From: JAAYJK01 sp964501655
GTDB lineage: Bacteria > Bacillota > Syntrophomonadia > Syntrophomonadales > Syntrophomonadaceae
Assembly: GCA_964501655.1 (NCBI GenBank)
Contig: CAZCTN010000004.1
Coordinates: forward strand, 78,119 to 142,118
Reading direction: 5' to 3'
DNA length: 64,000 nt
A model generated the notes under the pieces. It ran no database searches and was not told where the DNA came from. It was given only the letters and a program-made list of their open reading frames with translations. Both the position numbers and the translations under genes were made by a program. Of this stretch, positions 17,174-25,438 are shown in pieces; positions within the stretch are counted from its first letter, which is position 1, and every line of letters starts with the position of its first letter.

Positions 17174-18922
17174 TTGAGAAAAACCAAAATAATATGTACC
17201 ATTGGACCGGCCAGTGAAGATGTGGAGATATTGACCCGGCTGATAAAAAATGGAATGAATGTAGCCCGGCTGAATTTTTCCCACGGTCTGCACCAGGAAC
17301 ACCAGAAGAGGATAGAAAACATAAGAGAAGCAGCTAGGATAACCGACCATCCGGTAGCAATTATGCTGGATACCAAAGGGCCGGAAATCAGGACCGGAAC
17401 CCTCAGTCAGGGCAGGATATTTCTCCAGGGGGGCCAGGAATTCATATTGACCAATCGCGACGTGCCCGGTGATGAAAGAGCGGTGCAGATATCTTATACT
17501 GCTCTGCCCCGGGAAGTAAACCCGGGAGACTCTATTCTGCTTTCAGATGGTCTGATAAATCTGCAGGTAAAAGAATGCAGCGAAAGTGATATTATTTGTC
17601 AGGTAATCAATGGAGGAGAACTAGGGGAGAGAAAAGGAGTCAATGTGCCCGGGGTAAGGATACAGCTGCCTTTTTTAAGTGAGAAAGATCGGCAGGATAT
17701 AAATTTTGGCATAGAGCAAAGGGTGGATATCATTGCCGCTTCTTTTGTAAGGAAAGCTGAAGATATACTGGAGATCAGACGAATACTGGAAGAAAAAGAT
17801 ACCGACATCTTTATTATAGCCAAGATAGAGAGTCAGGAAGGCGTAGACAACCTGGAGGATATTACTAAAGTAGCGGATGGAGTAATGGTAGCCCGGGGAG
17901 ATCTGGGGGTGGAGATACCGGTGGAAGAGGTGCCTCTGGTGCAAAAGGCTATCATCGAAAAGTGTGCTCAAATAGGTAAAGTAGTAATAATCGCCACTCA
18001 GATGCTGGACTCCATGATAGTGAACCCTCGCCCCACCCGGGCCGAAGTATCCGATGTTGCCAATGCCATATTCGATGGAGCTGATGCTATTATGTTGTCG
18101 GGCGAAACAGCGGCCGGCAAATATCCGGTGGAGGTAGTGGAGACTATGGCCCGTATCGCAGGAAGAGCAGAAGAAGTGCTGCCTTATCAGGAACTGCTGA
18201 GAAAAAAACGGCTGCAGGGAAGCCTGACAGTCACTGATGCTATCAGTTATGCTACCTGTGCCACTGCCATGAATTTAGGTGCTTCAGCTATTCTTACCGC
18301 AACCCGCTCCGGTTATACCGCCAGGATGGTAGCGAAATACCGTCCCCAGGCCAAGATTGTAGCTTCTACTCCCCATGAAGAGGTTTTAAGGAAACTGGCC
18401 CTGGTCTGGGGGGTATATCCGGTTTTAATCAAAGACGCTGAAGGGACCGACGCCCTCCTGGATGAGTCCATCAATGCGGCCCTGGAAAAAGGCTGTATAA
18501 ACAAGGGCGAACTGATAGTACTCACCGCCGGTGTTCCGACCGGCTTGAGCGGAGAAACCAACCTGCTTAAGGTGCATATCGTGGGGGATATCCTGGTTCA
18601 GGGCATGGGTATCGGCAGCGAAGCTCCCAGCGGAAGAGCCAAGATAGTACTGAATGAGGCCGATCTGAATAAGGTGGAAGAGGGAGATATAATAATTACT
18701 ACCCATGCGGACAGCTATCTGGCGCCCTGGCTGGGCCGCATTAAAGCCCTGGTAGCGGAAGAAGGGGGCCTAACTTCCAATGCTGCTATTATGGGATTAA
18801 ACGCCGATATTCCAGTTATTGTGGGCGCAGTCGGAGCCAGTACCATATTGAAAGACGGCATGCTGGTTACCATTGATACTCCCCGGGGGAAGGTGTATAA
18901 GGGGTTGACCAAGGTGCTGTAA
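17174..18922 (+). CDS. pyk: Pyruvate kinase with C-terminal swivelling domain
   Basis: A 582-residue pyruvate kinase converting PEP and ADP to pyruvate and ATP. The TIM-barrel motifs are all present: LNFSHG, MLDTKGPEIRTG, IIAKIESQEGVDN with the catalytic lysine, and MVARGDLGVEIP. After the regulatory C domain (about 350-470) comes the additional PEP-utiliser-like domain found in Bacillus and Geobacillus enzymes (about 490-582). In that domain the usual GGLTSHAA histidine is replaced: the sequence reads GGLTSNAAIMG, so it cannot act as a phosphohistidine carrier. The TTG start has AGGAGGTGA 7 bases upstream. It follows pfkA in the same transcript. Confidence 0.96.
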   Translation: MRKTKIICTIGPASEDVEILTRLIKNGMNVARLNFSHGLHQEHQKRIENIREAARITDHPVAIMLDTKGPEIRTGTLSQGRIFLQGGQEFILTNRDVPGDERAVQISYTALPREVNPGDSILLSDGLINLQVKECSESDIICQVINGGELGERKGVNVPGVRIQLPFLSEKDRQDINFGIEQRVDIIAASFVRKAEDILEIRRILEEKDTDIFIIAKIESQEGVDNLEDITKVADGVMVARGDLGVEIPVEEVPLVQKAIIEKCAQIGKVVIIATQMLDSMIVNPRPTRAEVSDVANAIFDGADAIMLSGETAAGKYPVEVVETMARIAGRAEEVLPYQELLRKKRLQGSLTVTDAISYATCATAMNLGASAILTATRSGYTARMVAKYRPQAKIVASTPHEEVLRKLALVWGVYPVLIKDAEGTDALLDESINAALEKGCINKGELIVLTAGVPTGLSGETNLLKVHIVGDILVQGMGIGSEAPSGRAKIVLNEADLNKVEEGDIIITTHADSYLAPWLGRIKALVAEEGGLTSNAAIMGLNADIPVIVGAVGASTILKDGMLVTIDTPRGKVYKGLTKVL

Positions 18923-18929
18923 GTCCCAG

Positions 18930-19378
18930 AGCGTCAAAAACGACGAATCTCTGCGTCATTGCACCAAAGCCACTCAATCAACGTACGACGGGTACGTCTC
19001 AATCGCGGCTTTTGAGCAATTCCTTGACTTTCGCCTTTTTTGCTCGCTCTGCCCGAGCGTCAAAAACGACGAATCTCTGCGTCATTGCACCAAAGCCACT
19101 CAATCAACTATACGGGGACATTCCTTGCCGAAGGGACGGTGTGTCCCCATACCATAGCTCGTCTCAATCGCGGCTTTTGAGCAATTCCTTGACTTTCGCC
19201 TTTTTTGCTCGCTCTGCCCGAGCGTCAAAAACGACGAATCTCTGCGTCATTGCACCAAAGCCACTCAATCAACTATACGGGGACATTCCTTGCCGAAGGG
19301 ACGGTGTGTCCCCATACCATAGCTCGTCTCAATCGCGGCTTTTGAGCAATTCCTTGGCTTTCGCCTTTTTTGCTCGCT
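18930..19378. repeat. Three tandem long imperfect palindromes, two with nested palindromes
   Basis: Copies begin at 18930, 19056 and 19221 (AGCGTCAAAAACGACG). Within each, the left half (…ATTGCACCAAAGCCACTCAATC) is an imperfect inverted complement of the right half (CAATCGCGGCTTTTGAGCAAT). Copy 1 is 126 bases with a 12-base centre; copy 2 is 165 bases with a 51-base centre at 19109-19159, and copy 3 carries the same centre at 19274-19324. That centre is itself a GGGGAC...GTCCCC palindrome. Copies 2 and 3 are nearly identical (one A to G change seen). The open frame through the array is a by-product of the 165-base (multiple of three) period and is not a gene. Apart from the hairpin at 19392-19420 nothing else was found in 18923-19543. 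Confidence 0.9.
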
Positions 19379-19391
19379 GGATAAAAACTAA

Positions 19392-19420
19392 AGGGGACAG
19401 TTATTGATGAACTGTCCCCT
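19392..19420 (-). terminator. GGGGAC palindrome acting as terminator for crt
   Basis: AGGGGACAGTT pairs exactly with AACTGTCCCCT around a 7-base loop. Read on the minus strand it is followed by TTTAGTTTTT, so it can terminate the hbd-crt transcript. Its core belongs to the same GGGGAC palindrome family as 817-883 and the nested elements upstream. Confidence 0.65.
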
Positions 19421-19543
19421 CTAAATTTTCCAAATGTCTTTGGTATTGCACTCAGAGCCCAAACTGGCAGCATGAGTTTTGAGTGGTTCAGGCTGTTAAT
19501 GGCCCCAGTATGCTCTACCGACATTTTTTAACTGAATAAGGGT

Positions 19544-20329
19544 TTATTTATTCTTCCAAACGGGTTTGCGTTTTTCTATGAAAGCACCCATTCCTTCCGA
19601 TTTGTCTTCGGTTGCACAGCTATTGCCGAACATATCGGATTCAATTGACATGCCGGTATCCAGATCACACTGCATACCCACTCCAATAGCATGTTTGGAA
19701 TATGCTACTGCCAGCGGAGCCTGTTTGATGATCTTTTTAGCCAATTTCTTGGCTTCGTCCATCAATTGATCGGCTGGATAAACATGGTTTACCAGACCGA
19801 TACGATAAGCTTCATCAGCCTTGATGATGTTGGCAGTATAGGTAAGTTCTTTGGCCCGGCCTTCACCTATCAGCCGCGGCAGTCTTTGGGTACCGCCGAA
19901 ACCGGGAATGATGCCCAGGCCTACCTCGGGTTGTCCGAATACTGCGGTTTCTGATGCCAATCTGATATCGCAGGCCATAGCCAGTTCACATCCACCACCT
20001 AGCGCAAAACCATTGACGGCTGCTATTACCGGTTTCTCGATACGTTCCAGTTTGCGCATTACATATTCCCCATAAGCCGAGAACTTACGGCATCCGGGCT
20101 GATCCATCTCATACATCCATACAATATCAGCACCGGCAACAAAGGACTTGTCACCTGCGCCGGTTACGATTATCACTCGTACTTCCGCATCAGCATCCAG
20201 TTCATCAACAGCCTGTGCCATTTCTTTTAAGACATCTGCATTTATAGCGTTCAGAGCTTTGGGACGGTTTATATACATTAAAGCTATACCGTCTTCTTTT
20301 TCAATAATAAGATTCTCGTATGCCAACAC
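19544..20329 (-). CDS. crt: Enoyl-CoA hydratase (crotonase)
   Basis: A 261-residue enoyl-CoA hydratase that adds water to crotonyl-CoA to give 3-hydroxybutyryl-CoA. The oxyanion-hole region KSFVAGADI is present, and both catalytic glutamates are in place: NGFALGGGCELAMACDIR and FGQPEVGLGIIPGFGGTQRL. The length is standard. The start is GTG 20329 (a TTG follows at 20326), with AAAGGGGG upstream. It lies 50 bases downstream of hbd on the same strand and both appear to use the sigma-54 promoter at 21395-21410. Together with thl and acd it completes the carbon steps of butyrate beta-oxidation. Confidence 0.95.
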   Translation of the reverse strand: MLAYENLIIEKEDGIALMYINRPKALNAINADVLKEMAQAVDELDADAEVRVIIVTGAGDKSFVAGADIVWMYEMDQPGCRKFSAYGEYVMRKLERIEKPVIAAVNGFALGGGCELAMACDIRLASETAVFGQPEVGLGIIPGFGGTQRLPRLIGEGRAKELTYTANIIKADEAYRIGLVNHVYPADQLMDEAKKLAKKIIKQAPLAVAYSKHAIGVGMQCDLDTGMSIESDMFGNSCATEDKSEGMGAFIEKRKPVWKNK

Positions 20330-20379
20330 ATTTCCCCCTTTCGCGGGTTATACTTGGACTATCGGTATATTAGGAGAGT

Positions 20380-21234
20380 TTACTTGCTGTAGTCATAGAA
20401 TCCTTTGCCGGTCTTCATTCCCAGCCACCCAGCTCTAACCAGCTGTTTTAAGGGAGGTGCAGGACGATACTTGGGATCGCCGGTTTCAGCATATAAGGTG
20501 TTGCATACTGCCAGAGCAATATCAACACCGACCAGGTCGCACAGGGTCAAGGGGCCCATAGGCCATCCAGCCCCCAGCTTCATAGCTGTATCAATATCTT
20601 CTGTACTTGCCAGTCCTTCATACTGAATGAAGGCAGCTTCGTTCATGCCCGGGAGGAGAATCCGGTTGACTACAAATCCGGGACCTTCTTTGACTTTAAT
20701 CGGAGTTTTTTTGATTTCTTTGGCAAATTCCACAACTGCATTAAGAGTATCCTCGGATGTCTGTACCGCCGGGATAACTTCTATGAGCTTCATGACATTT
20801 GCGGGATTGAAGAAATGTACGCCTATAACTTTGTCGGAACGTTTGGTTATGGCAGCGATTTCGGTGATGGAAAGAGATGATGTGTTGGTGGCCAGGATTA
20901 CGTCCGGACCCATCAAAGCATCCAGTTTGGTGTATATTTCCTTCTTGAGGTTCATGTTTTCGGGCACAACTTCAATGATAAGTTCTGCATCCTTCAGATC
21001 ATCAAAATTAACAGTTCCTTTGATTTTTCCAAGAACAGCATCTGCGGTACCAGGAGCAGCTTTGCCCTTTTCTTCGGATTTAAGAATCTGTTTTTGGATA
21101 CGGCCCAATGCGTTGTCTATAAATTTCTGGTCTATGTCATAGAGGATAACTTCTTTGCCTGCAGCTGCAGTTGCCCAGGCAATACCCAGACCCATAGTAC
21201 CAGCACCCAATAAACCTACTTTATTAAATCCCAT
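20380..21234 (-). CDS. hbd: 3-hydroxybutyryl-CoA dehydrogenase
   Basis: A 284-residue NAD(P)-dependent dehydrogenase interconverting 3-hydroxybutyryl-CoA and acetoacetyl-CoA. The Rossmann motif is GLLGAGTMGLGIAW at the N-terminus. The catalytic His-Glu region is VIGVHFFNPANVMKLIEVI (about residues 136-154), and the C-terminal domain contains PGFVVNRILLPGMNEA and GAGWPMGPLTLCDLVG. It is the first gene behind the sigma-54 promoter at 21395-21410 and is followed by crt; the sigma-54 activator at 21586 is directly upstream on the same strand. Confidence 0.95.
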   Translation of the reverse strand: MGFNKVGLLGAGTMGLGIAWATAAAGKEVILYDIDQKFIDNALGRIQKQILKSEEKGKAAPGTADAVLGKIKGTVNFDDLKDAELIIEVVPENMNLKKEIYTKLDALMGPDVILATNTSSLSITEIAAITKRSDKVIGVHFFNPANVMKLIEVIPAVQTSEDTLNAVVEFAKEIKKTPIKVKEGPGFVVNRILLPGMNEAAFIQYEGLASTEDIDTAMKLGAGWPMGPLTLCDLVGVDIALAVCNTLYAETGDPKYRPAPPLKQLVRAGWLGMKTGKGFYDYSK

Positions 21235-21394
21235 TTAATAAATACCCCCTCAAATTATTCTTTTCTGTAGTACTCTAAAAACCATATTCAGACGCTAAAA
21301 CTACGCCAGTACATTCCCCCCTTCATAAAATTGAATACCCCTTTTAATTGAATACCCCTATTATTTGATGCTAATCCACTCCCATATTCATTTA

Positions 21395-21410
21395 TGCAAT
21401 AAATGTACCA
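21395..21410 (-). promoter_or_regulatory. Sigma-54 (-24/-12) promoter of hbd-crt
   Basis: On the minus strand the sequence is TGGTACATTTATTGCA, with the invariant GG and GC spaced ten bases apart, reading toward hbd about 160 bases downstream. The spacing and the neighbouring activator gene support it. Confidence 0.75.
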
Positions 21411-21548
21411 CCTGCAGCTTAAATGCTTGTAGGGTGCTGTATTGCGCGTTTAAAGCCCTAAAACCCCCTGAACGGCAACATGGATAATTGTCTATTGCCG
21501 GCTACAGAATATATGCAAAAAGGCTTAGAGACCGATTACACAAGCAGT

Positions 21549-21565
21549 TGTCCCGTAATAGGACA
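21549..21565. promoter_or_regulatory. Palindrome, candidate activator site for hbd-crt
   Basis: TGTCCCGTAATAGGACA is a TGTCC-N7-GGACA dyad about 140 bases upstream of the -24 element; a weaker copy (TGTCG...GGACG) follows at about 21567-21584. The position suits a sigma-54 activator site, and the activator gene itself ends at 21586. Another inverted repeat, CGGCAA...TTGCCG, lies at about 21473-21500. The rest of 21235-21585 holds only the promoter. Confidence 0.55.
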
Positions 21566-21585
21566 CTGTCGCAGAAGTGGGACGA

Positions 21586-23241
21586 TTACAGATCGATATT
21601 GTACTTGCTCATTTTTCTATAGAGAGCAGAACGGTGTATTTTTAGGTATTGAGCGGCTTTGCTTTTATTGCCGGAGGAATTCTCCAGAGCGAGAATTATG
21701 GCCTCTTTTTCCCGTTCCTGCAGATGTTTTTCCAGGGAATTCTGAGCTGCAGGGAAAGCTGCATCCCCTTTGGAAGACCGTATGACCTCGGGTATATGCT
21801 CCGGGGTAATGGTATCGTGTTCGCAGAAATTGATAGCCCGTTCCAGAATGTTTTCCAGTTCCCTGACATTACCAGGCCAGTTGTAAGTCTGGAAATTACT
21901 CATAACATCAGGACGGATGGCATTCACGCTGGTGCCCAGCTGCTCATTCAGACGACGCAGGAGAACCCGGCACAATATCACCAGGTCATCTTTGCGTTCC
22001 CGCAGTGGGGGGAGATTGAGTACTACTACGTTCAAACGGTAATAAAGGTCTTCCCGAAATTTATGTTCCTTTACCAGCCGGTAAAGATTCTTATTGGTAG
22101 CAGCTATTACCCGGACATTAATGCGGGTGGAACGAATGCCTCCCACCCTTTCCAGCTCCCTTTCCTGCAAAACCCTTAGTAGTTTACCCTGCATAGCAAC
22201 GGACATATCCGCAATTTCATCCAGGAAAATTGTACCATTATCGGCAAGTTCGAATTTACCGGGCTTACCTTCTTTTCGGGCTCCAGTGAACGCTCCTTCG
22301 GCATAACCGAATAGCTCGGACTCCAGCAGAGTTTCCGGTACTGCCGCACAGTTTACCTTGATAAACGGACCTTTGCGTCTCGAGCTGAGATTATGGATTG
22401 AATGAGCAAAAACCTCTTTGCCGGTACCACTTTCCCCGGTTATTAAAACGGTTGAAGTAGTTCGGGAGGCTTTGGCGGCTAATTTCTTTTGCTTGATCAG
22501 ATCTTTGTTATTCCCGGCTATATCATCCAGAGAGTACCTGGCACTACCGCTTGCGGCTTCTTCTTGAAGATCCATCGGATTCGAATGCAGAGTAGAAAAG
22601 GTGCTCTTCACTATTACTCCCACGGTTCGATTATTTCTGGTTATGGGTAAATAGACCAGATCCAGGGTCTTGCCGCTGGTGGAAATAGTCCGGCCAAAGA
22701 GAGGACGCGCTTCGTCTATGGAATGACGAAGGTTGGAATGGGGGATAAGCGAGGTCAGATTTTCCTTCAAGTCTTCTTTGGAACGGCATTTAAAGTATTT
22801 GTAACAGACCTCATTAGCCCAGATAAATCGAGTATGCTCATCGAATACGGCTATTCCTTCATAGGGACTCTGCAAAAGGGAGTTTAACTGGTCATCCTCA
22901 AAGCTGTCTGTAACTCGAAAGATGGCATAGCATACAAAGGAATTGGGGCTTACCTCCAGCAGTCCTTTGCGGATAATTACTTCGTTTCCCTTGATAAAGG
23001 CCTTTTCCTGCAGGTAAAGCTCACGTTGGCTGATCATATTATGAAAATCCAGGCCGGGTTTCAATAGATCCACATGTTTGCCTAGAATAAAACTGGCATC
23101 AATATGAAAAATCTTTTCTGCGCTCTCGTTCATAAAAACAACATTTTGGAATGTATCAGTGATCAAGATGCCCTCATTAACATTATGTAGAATGGGATTC
23201 ATAATCAAATCCAATGATGATATATCTTTCTTATAGGACAT
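21586..23241 (-). CDS. Sigma-54-dependent activator, PAS-PAS-AAA+-Fis
   Basis: A 551-residue enhancer-binding protein. Two PAS-like sensory domains occupy about 10-110 and 120-225. The AAA+ domain has Walker A GESGTGKE (about 265), GAFTGA (about 315), FLDEIADMS and YNWPGNVRELEN, and a Fis-type helix-turn-helix (NKSKAAQYLKIHRSALYRKM) ends the protein. There is no receiver domain, so it probably responds to a small molecule or redox signal. It lies immediately upstream of, and in the same direction as, hbd-crt, and its own 3' end abuts the candidate activator site at 21549-21565. It differs from the CBS-containing activator at 2112 in input domains and helix-turn-helix type. Confidence 0.94.
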   Translation of the reverse strand: MSYKKDISSLDLIMNPILHNVNEGILITDTFQNVVFMNESAEKIFHIDASFILGKHVDLLKPGLDFHNMISQRELYLQEKAFIKGNEVIIRKGLLEVSPNSFVCYAIFRVTDSFEDDQLNSLLQSPYEGIAVFDEHTRFIWANEVCYKYFKCRSKEDLKENLTSLIPHSNLRHSIDEARPLFGRTISTSGKTLDLVYLPITRNNRTVGVIVKSTFSTLHSNPMDLQEEAASGSARYSLDDIAGNNKDLIKQKKLAAKASRTTSTVLITGESGTGKEVFAHSIHNLSSRRKGPFIKVNCAAVPETLLESELFGYAEGAFTGARKEGKPGKFELADNGTIFLDEIADMSVAMQGKLLRVLQERELERVGGIRSTRINVRVIAATNKNLYRLVKEHKFREDLYYRLNVVVLNLPPLRERKDDLVILCRVLLRRLNEQLGTSVNAIRPDVMSNFQTYNWPGNVRELENILERAINFCEHDTITPEHIPEVIRSSKGDAAFPAAQNSLEKHLQEREKEAIILALENSSGNKSKAAQYLKIHRSALYRKMSKYNIDL

Positions 23242-23315
23242 TATTACCCCCCCATTAATGAAATTTTATCATATAAGCCGGGTTAAGTGAGGGTAAATTA
23301 AGTTCTGACTAGGAT

Positions 23316-23353
23316 AAAAAAAGATCCCGGTCAGATAATCTCTGATCCGGGAT
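23316..23353 (-). terminator. Rho-independent terminator of the gene at 23364
   Basis: Read on the minus strand, ATCCCGGATCAGA pairs with TCTGACCGGGAT (one bulged base) and is followed by CTTTTTTTA. Confidence 0.8.
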
Positions 23354-23363
23354 GATTGACTGT

Positions 23364-23837
23364 TTAAGACTGCAGTCTCTGGGTGACTGTCTCCAGCTTA
23401 AGCTTTTGCATGATGCGGTTGAGAGTTGTCGAATCCAGGTTTCCAGTGGGATCCAACGATTGCTGTTCCTGAAATTCCTTGATGAACTGGGAAGATTCCT
23501 GTCCCTCTTCCAGACCCAGGGCAGCCAGCATGGCATCGATTTCTGCCTTCTCGCTGTTGTCTATTATCATAATTTCGCTATGTTGAGATGAACCTGTCCC
23601 GATCGATGACGACTGTGTATCGGCCAAACTGGTTAAACCTTCTTCCCCAGGGGCAGCTTTATTCGCTTCATCCGGATGGGAACCATTGTTTTCAATCTGC
23701 TGATGTGCCAATATCGCAGCAGTACCGCCGTTGTGATCGGTTATTACTTTGAAACAACTTGTGAAGGCCAGCGTATATCCGCTTACAAGAGCGGCTGAGG
23801 CGATAAAAACTAAAAGGATAAAATGCTCTTTCTTCAT
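23364..23837 (-). CDS. Exported or membrane-anchored protein with a PG_binding_1-like C-terminus
   Basis: A 157-residue protein beginning MKKEHFILLVFIASAALVSGYTLAF, an N-terminal signal or anchor segment. A low-complexity polar linker (about 35-85) follows. The C-terminal 65 residues resemble the three-helix peptidoglycan-binding fold: LAALGLEEGQES, then FIKEFQEQQSLDPTG and NLDSTTLNRIMQKL, matching the FQ...L...G.ld..T...L pattern. This suggests a cell-wall-bound protein, perhaps in the spore or envelope. AGGAGG lies 9 bases before the ATG. Similarity is by pattern only; the partner or substrate is unknown. Confidence 0.6.
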   Translation of the reverse strand: MKKEHFILLVFIASAALVSGYTLAFTSCFKVITDHNGGTAAILAHQQIENNGSHPDEANKAAPGEEGLTSLADTQSSSIGTGSSQHSEIMIIDNSEKAEIDAMLAALGLEEGQESSQFIKEFQEQQSLDPTGNLDSTTLNRIMQKLKLETVTQRLQS

Positions 23838-24051
23838 TCCTACTAACCTCCTAAATTTAACTAAACATATTGTACAATAATCCTAAATATTTTGCAATAC
23901 AAAATAATATAGGACTAAAGACACATTTTGCGTGAAGACAAGGGGCTGTTTTGCGCTTTACCGGCATGTTTTAGTGAACCGGGGGGTTGAAAAAACCTAT
24001 CGCCTGACCAGCAGGAAGATAACCTGGGCCAGGACCCCACTGGGAACGGTG

Positions 24052-24114
24052 GGGGTTTCTGTTCTGTGGGTTTCAAATGCGTTGAGACTGAGAATCTTCA
24101 AACCAGAATGGAAA
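24052..24114 (+). pseudogene. Relic of a CopA C-terminus
   Basis: This 21-codon stretch reads GVSVLWVSNALRLRIFKPEWK and closely parallels the end of the copper ATPase membrane domain at about 34364-34425 (SSVSVVSNALRLKLFKPKW), at both protein and DNA level. No other part of a P-type ATPase is detectable upstream, and the frame has no ribosome site. It looks like the last fragment of a deleted copA-type gene. The rest of 23838-24193 shows nothing further that I recognise. Confidence 0.6.
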
Positions 24115-24193
24115 GTGATGTTAGAACATGTTAATATTAGACCATTCTTTAAATGCTTTTCTCCGGGGAACGTGGAGCAAGGGAGTGATGGAT

Positions 24194-25009
24194 ATGAAGA
24201 TATCATTAAAGGAAGAAATGCAGACGCTTTTGATTCCTTTGTATGGCAGAGCGATGATGAGTAAGAAAGGCGTGTTCAAGGATTACGATGCCGAACTTGC
24301 CGTTACACAAATAGACTACGACTTTTCCAGACTTCATATTCAAGCCAAAACGCAGATCATGCTCTCAATCCGCGGAGCGCTAATAGATGACTTCACCAAA
24401 GAATATCTCAGAGAGCATTCAGACAGCACCGTAATCTACCTCGGCTGCGGACTGGATTCGAGAGCAAGGCGGCTTGGCTTTCCGGCCAAGTTATGGTACG
24501 ACCTGGATTTTCCTGAGGTCATCCATATAAAGAAACAGCTTTACCAGGAAACAAAGAACTATAAATATATCTCATCGTCCGTAACCGACTGGAATTGGCT
24601 GGACAGTGTTGAATGTAACAACAGTCCTGTGCTTGTTATTGCGGAGGGATTGTTGATGTACCTTTGTGAGCCGGACATCAAAAGGCTTTTTTTAACAATG
24701 CGTGACAGATTCCCGGATACCACCCTGATTTTTGACGCGTATTCGTGTTTAACCGCGAAACAAGCCAAACATCACCCCTCTCTTAAAAAGACGGGAGCAA
24801 CCCTTCAGTGGGGAGTAGATTCACCCCAGGCGCTGGAATCTTTTGGGATGGGAATAACCCACCTGAAAACCATGTATCTCACCGATGACAGCGCGACCGA
24901 ACCCTTGCCTAAAGGTTACCGCATTATGTTTAGATTGATGGGCAGATTCAAAGCTGTCCAGGAAGCCCATCGAATATTTGTAATGAAACTTGTAAGAGTG
25001 CCGATGTGA
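24194..25009 (+). CDS. Class I SAM-dependent methyltransferase, LCMT/Tcmp-like
   Basis: A 271-residue methyltransferase of the leucine carboxyl methyltransferase-like family (PF04072), often annotated as O-methyltransferase of polyketide type. The SAM site is VIYLGCGLDSRARRLG (about residues 78-93), followed by YDLDFPEVI, which contains the acidic ribose ligand, and the post-motif VIAEGLLMYL. The ATG at 24194 has AAGGGAG 8 bases upstream; ATG 24188 is too close. It follows a CopA relic and precedes a stretch without a convincing gene, so the surroundings appear rearranged. The methyl acceptor is unknown. Confidence 0.85.
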   Translation: MKISLKEEMQTLLIPLYGRAMMSKKGVFKDYDAELAVTQIDYDFSRLHIQAKTQIMLSIRGALIDDFTKEYLREHSDSTVIYLGCGLDSRARRLGFPAKLWYDLDFPEVIHIKKQLYQETKNYKYISSSVTDWNWLDSVECNNSPVLVIAEGLLMYLCEPDIKRLFLTMRDRFPDTTLIFDAYSCLTAKQAKHHPSLKKTGATLQWGVDSPQALESFGMGITHLKTMYLTDDSATEPLPKGYRIMFRLMGRFKAVQEAHRIFVMKLVRVPM

Positions 25010-25438
25010 ATATTATTGCTGATATTTCTTTCATAAAATCATGCAGCAGTTTAACGCTGCTGCGGATATCTTACGGTTCCAGATGTCCGTAGCCGATCAG
25101 CAGCTTGCTTTGGTGCCGGCTCTTTTCTAAGCAGTGACATTCCAGCGGAGTTATATATATTCCATTTTGAAGGCAGATTTTTCTAAATGGTTCATCAAAA
25201 TGCCTTTCTGTCAAGGGTTGCTTTATCAAACAGGTTTATTCAAGAAAAACCAGAATACAGATGAATATGTCGGGAAAGCTGTTCCCTGGCCAAATACCGG
25301 CGTGATTCAAGAATTGTCAAAATCCTCTGACACAGCAGTGCCTGTTCGTGCAAAGCTTGTAGTTATTGCAGAACTGCTAAAATAGCTCCTTAAGGCTTTG
25401 GCAGCACAAAGCGTTACTAGATATTACAAGTTTTTTAC
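25010..25438. other. Gene-poor stretch with a possible gene remnant
   Basis: An 83-residue plus-strand frame at 25134-25385 ends VPVRAKLVVIAELLK, and its composition looks protein-like, but it has no ribosome site and I recognise no family. It may be the 3' end of a deleted gene. A small hairpin GCAGC...GCTGC lies at about 25043-25063 without a T tract. Confidence 0.3.

Noticed and set aside
19012..19407. 131-residue open frame with internal amino-acid repeats across the palindrome array
   Set aside because: It has no ribosome site, and the repeats exist only because the 165-base repeat period is a multiple of three.
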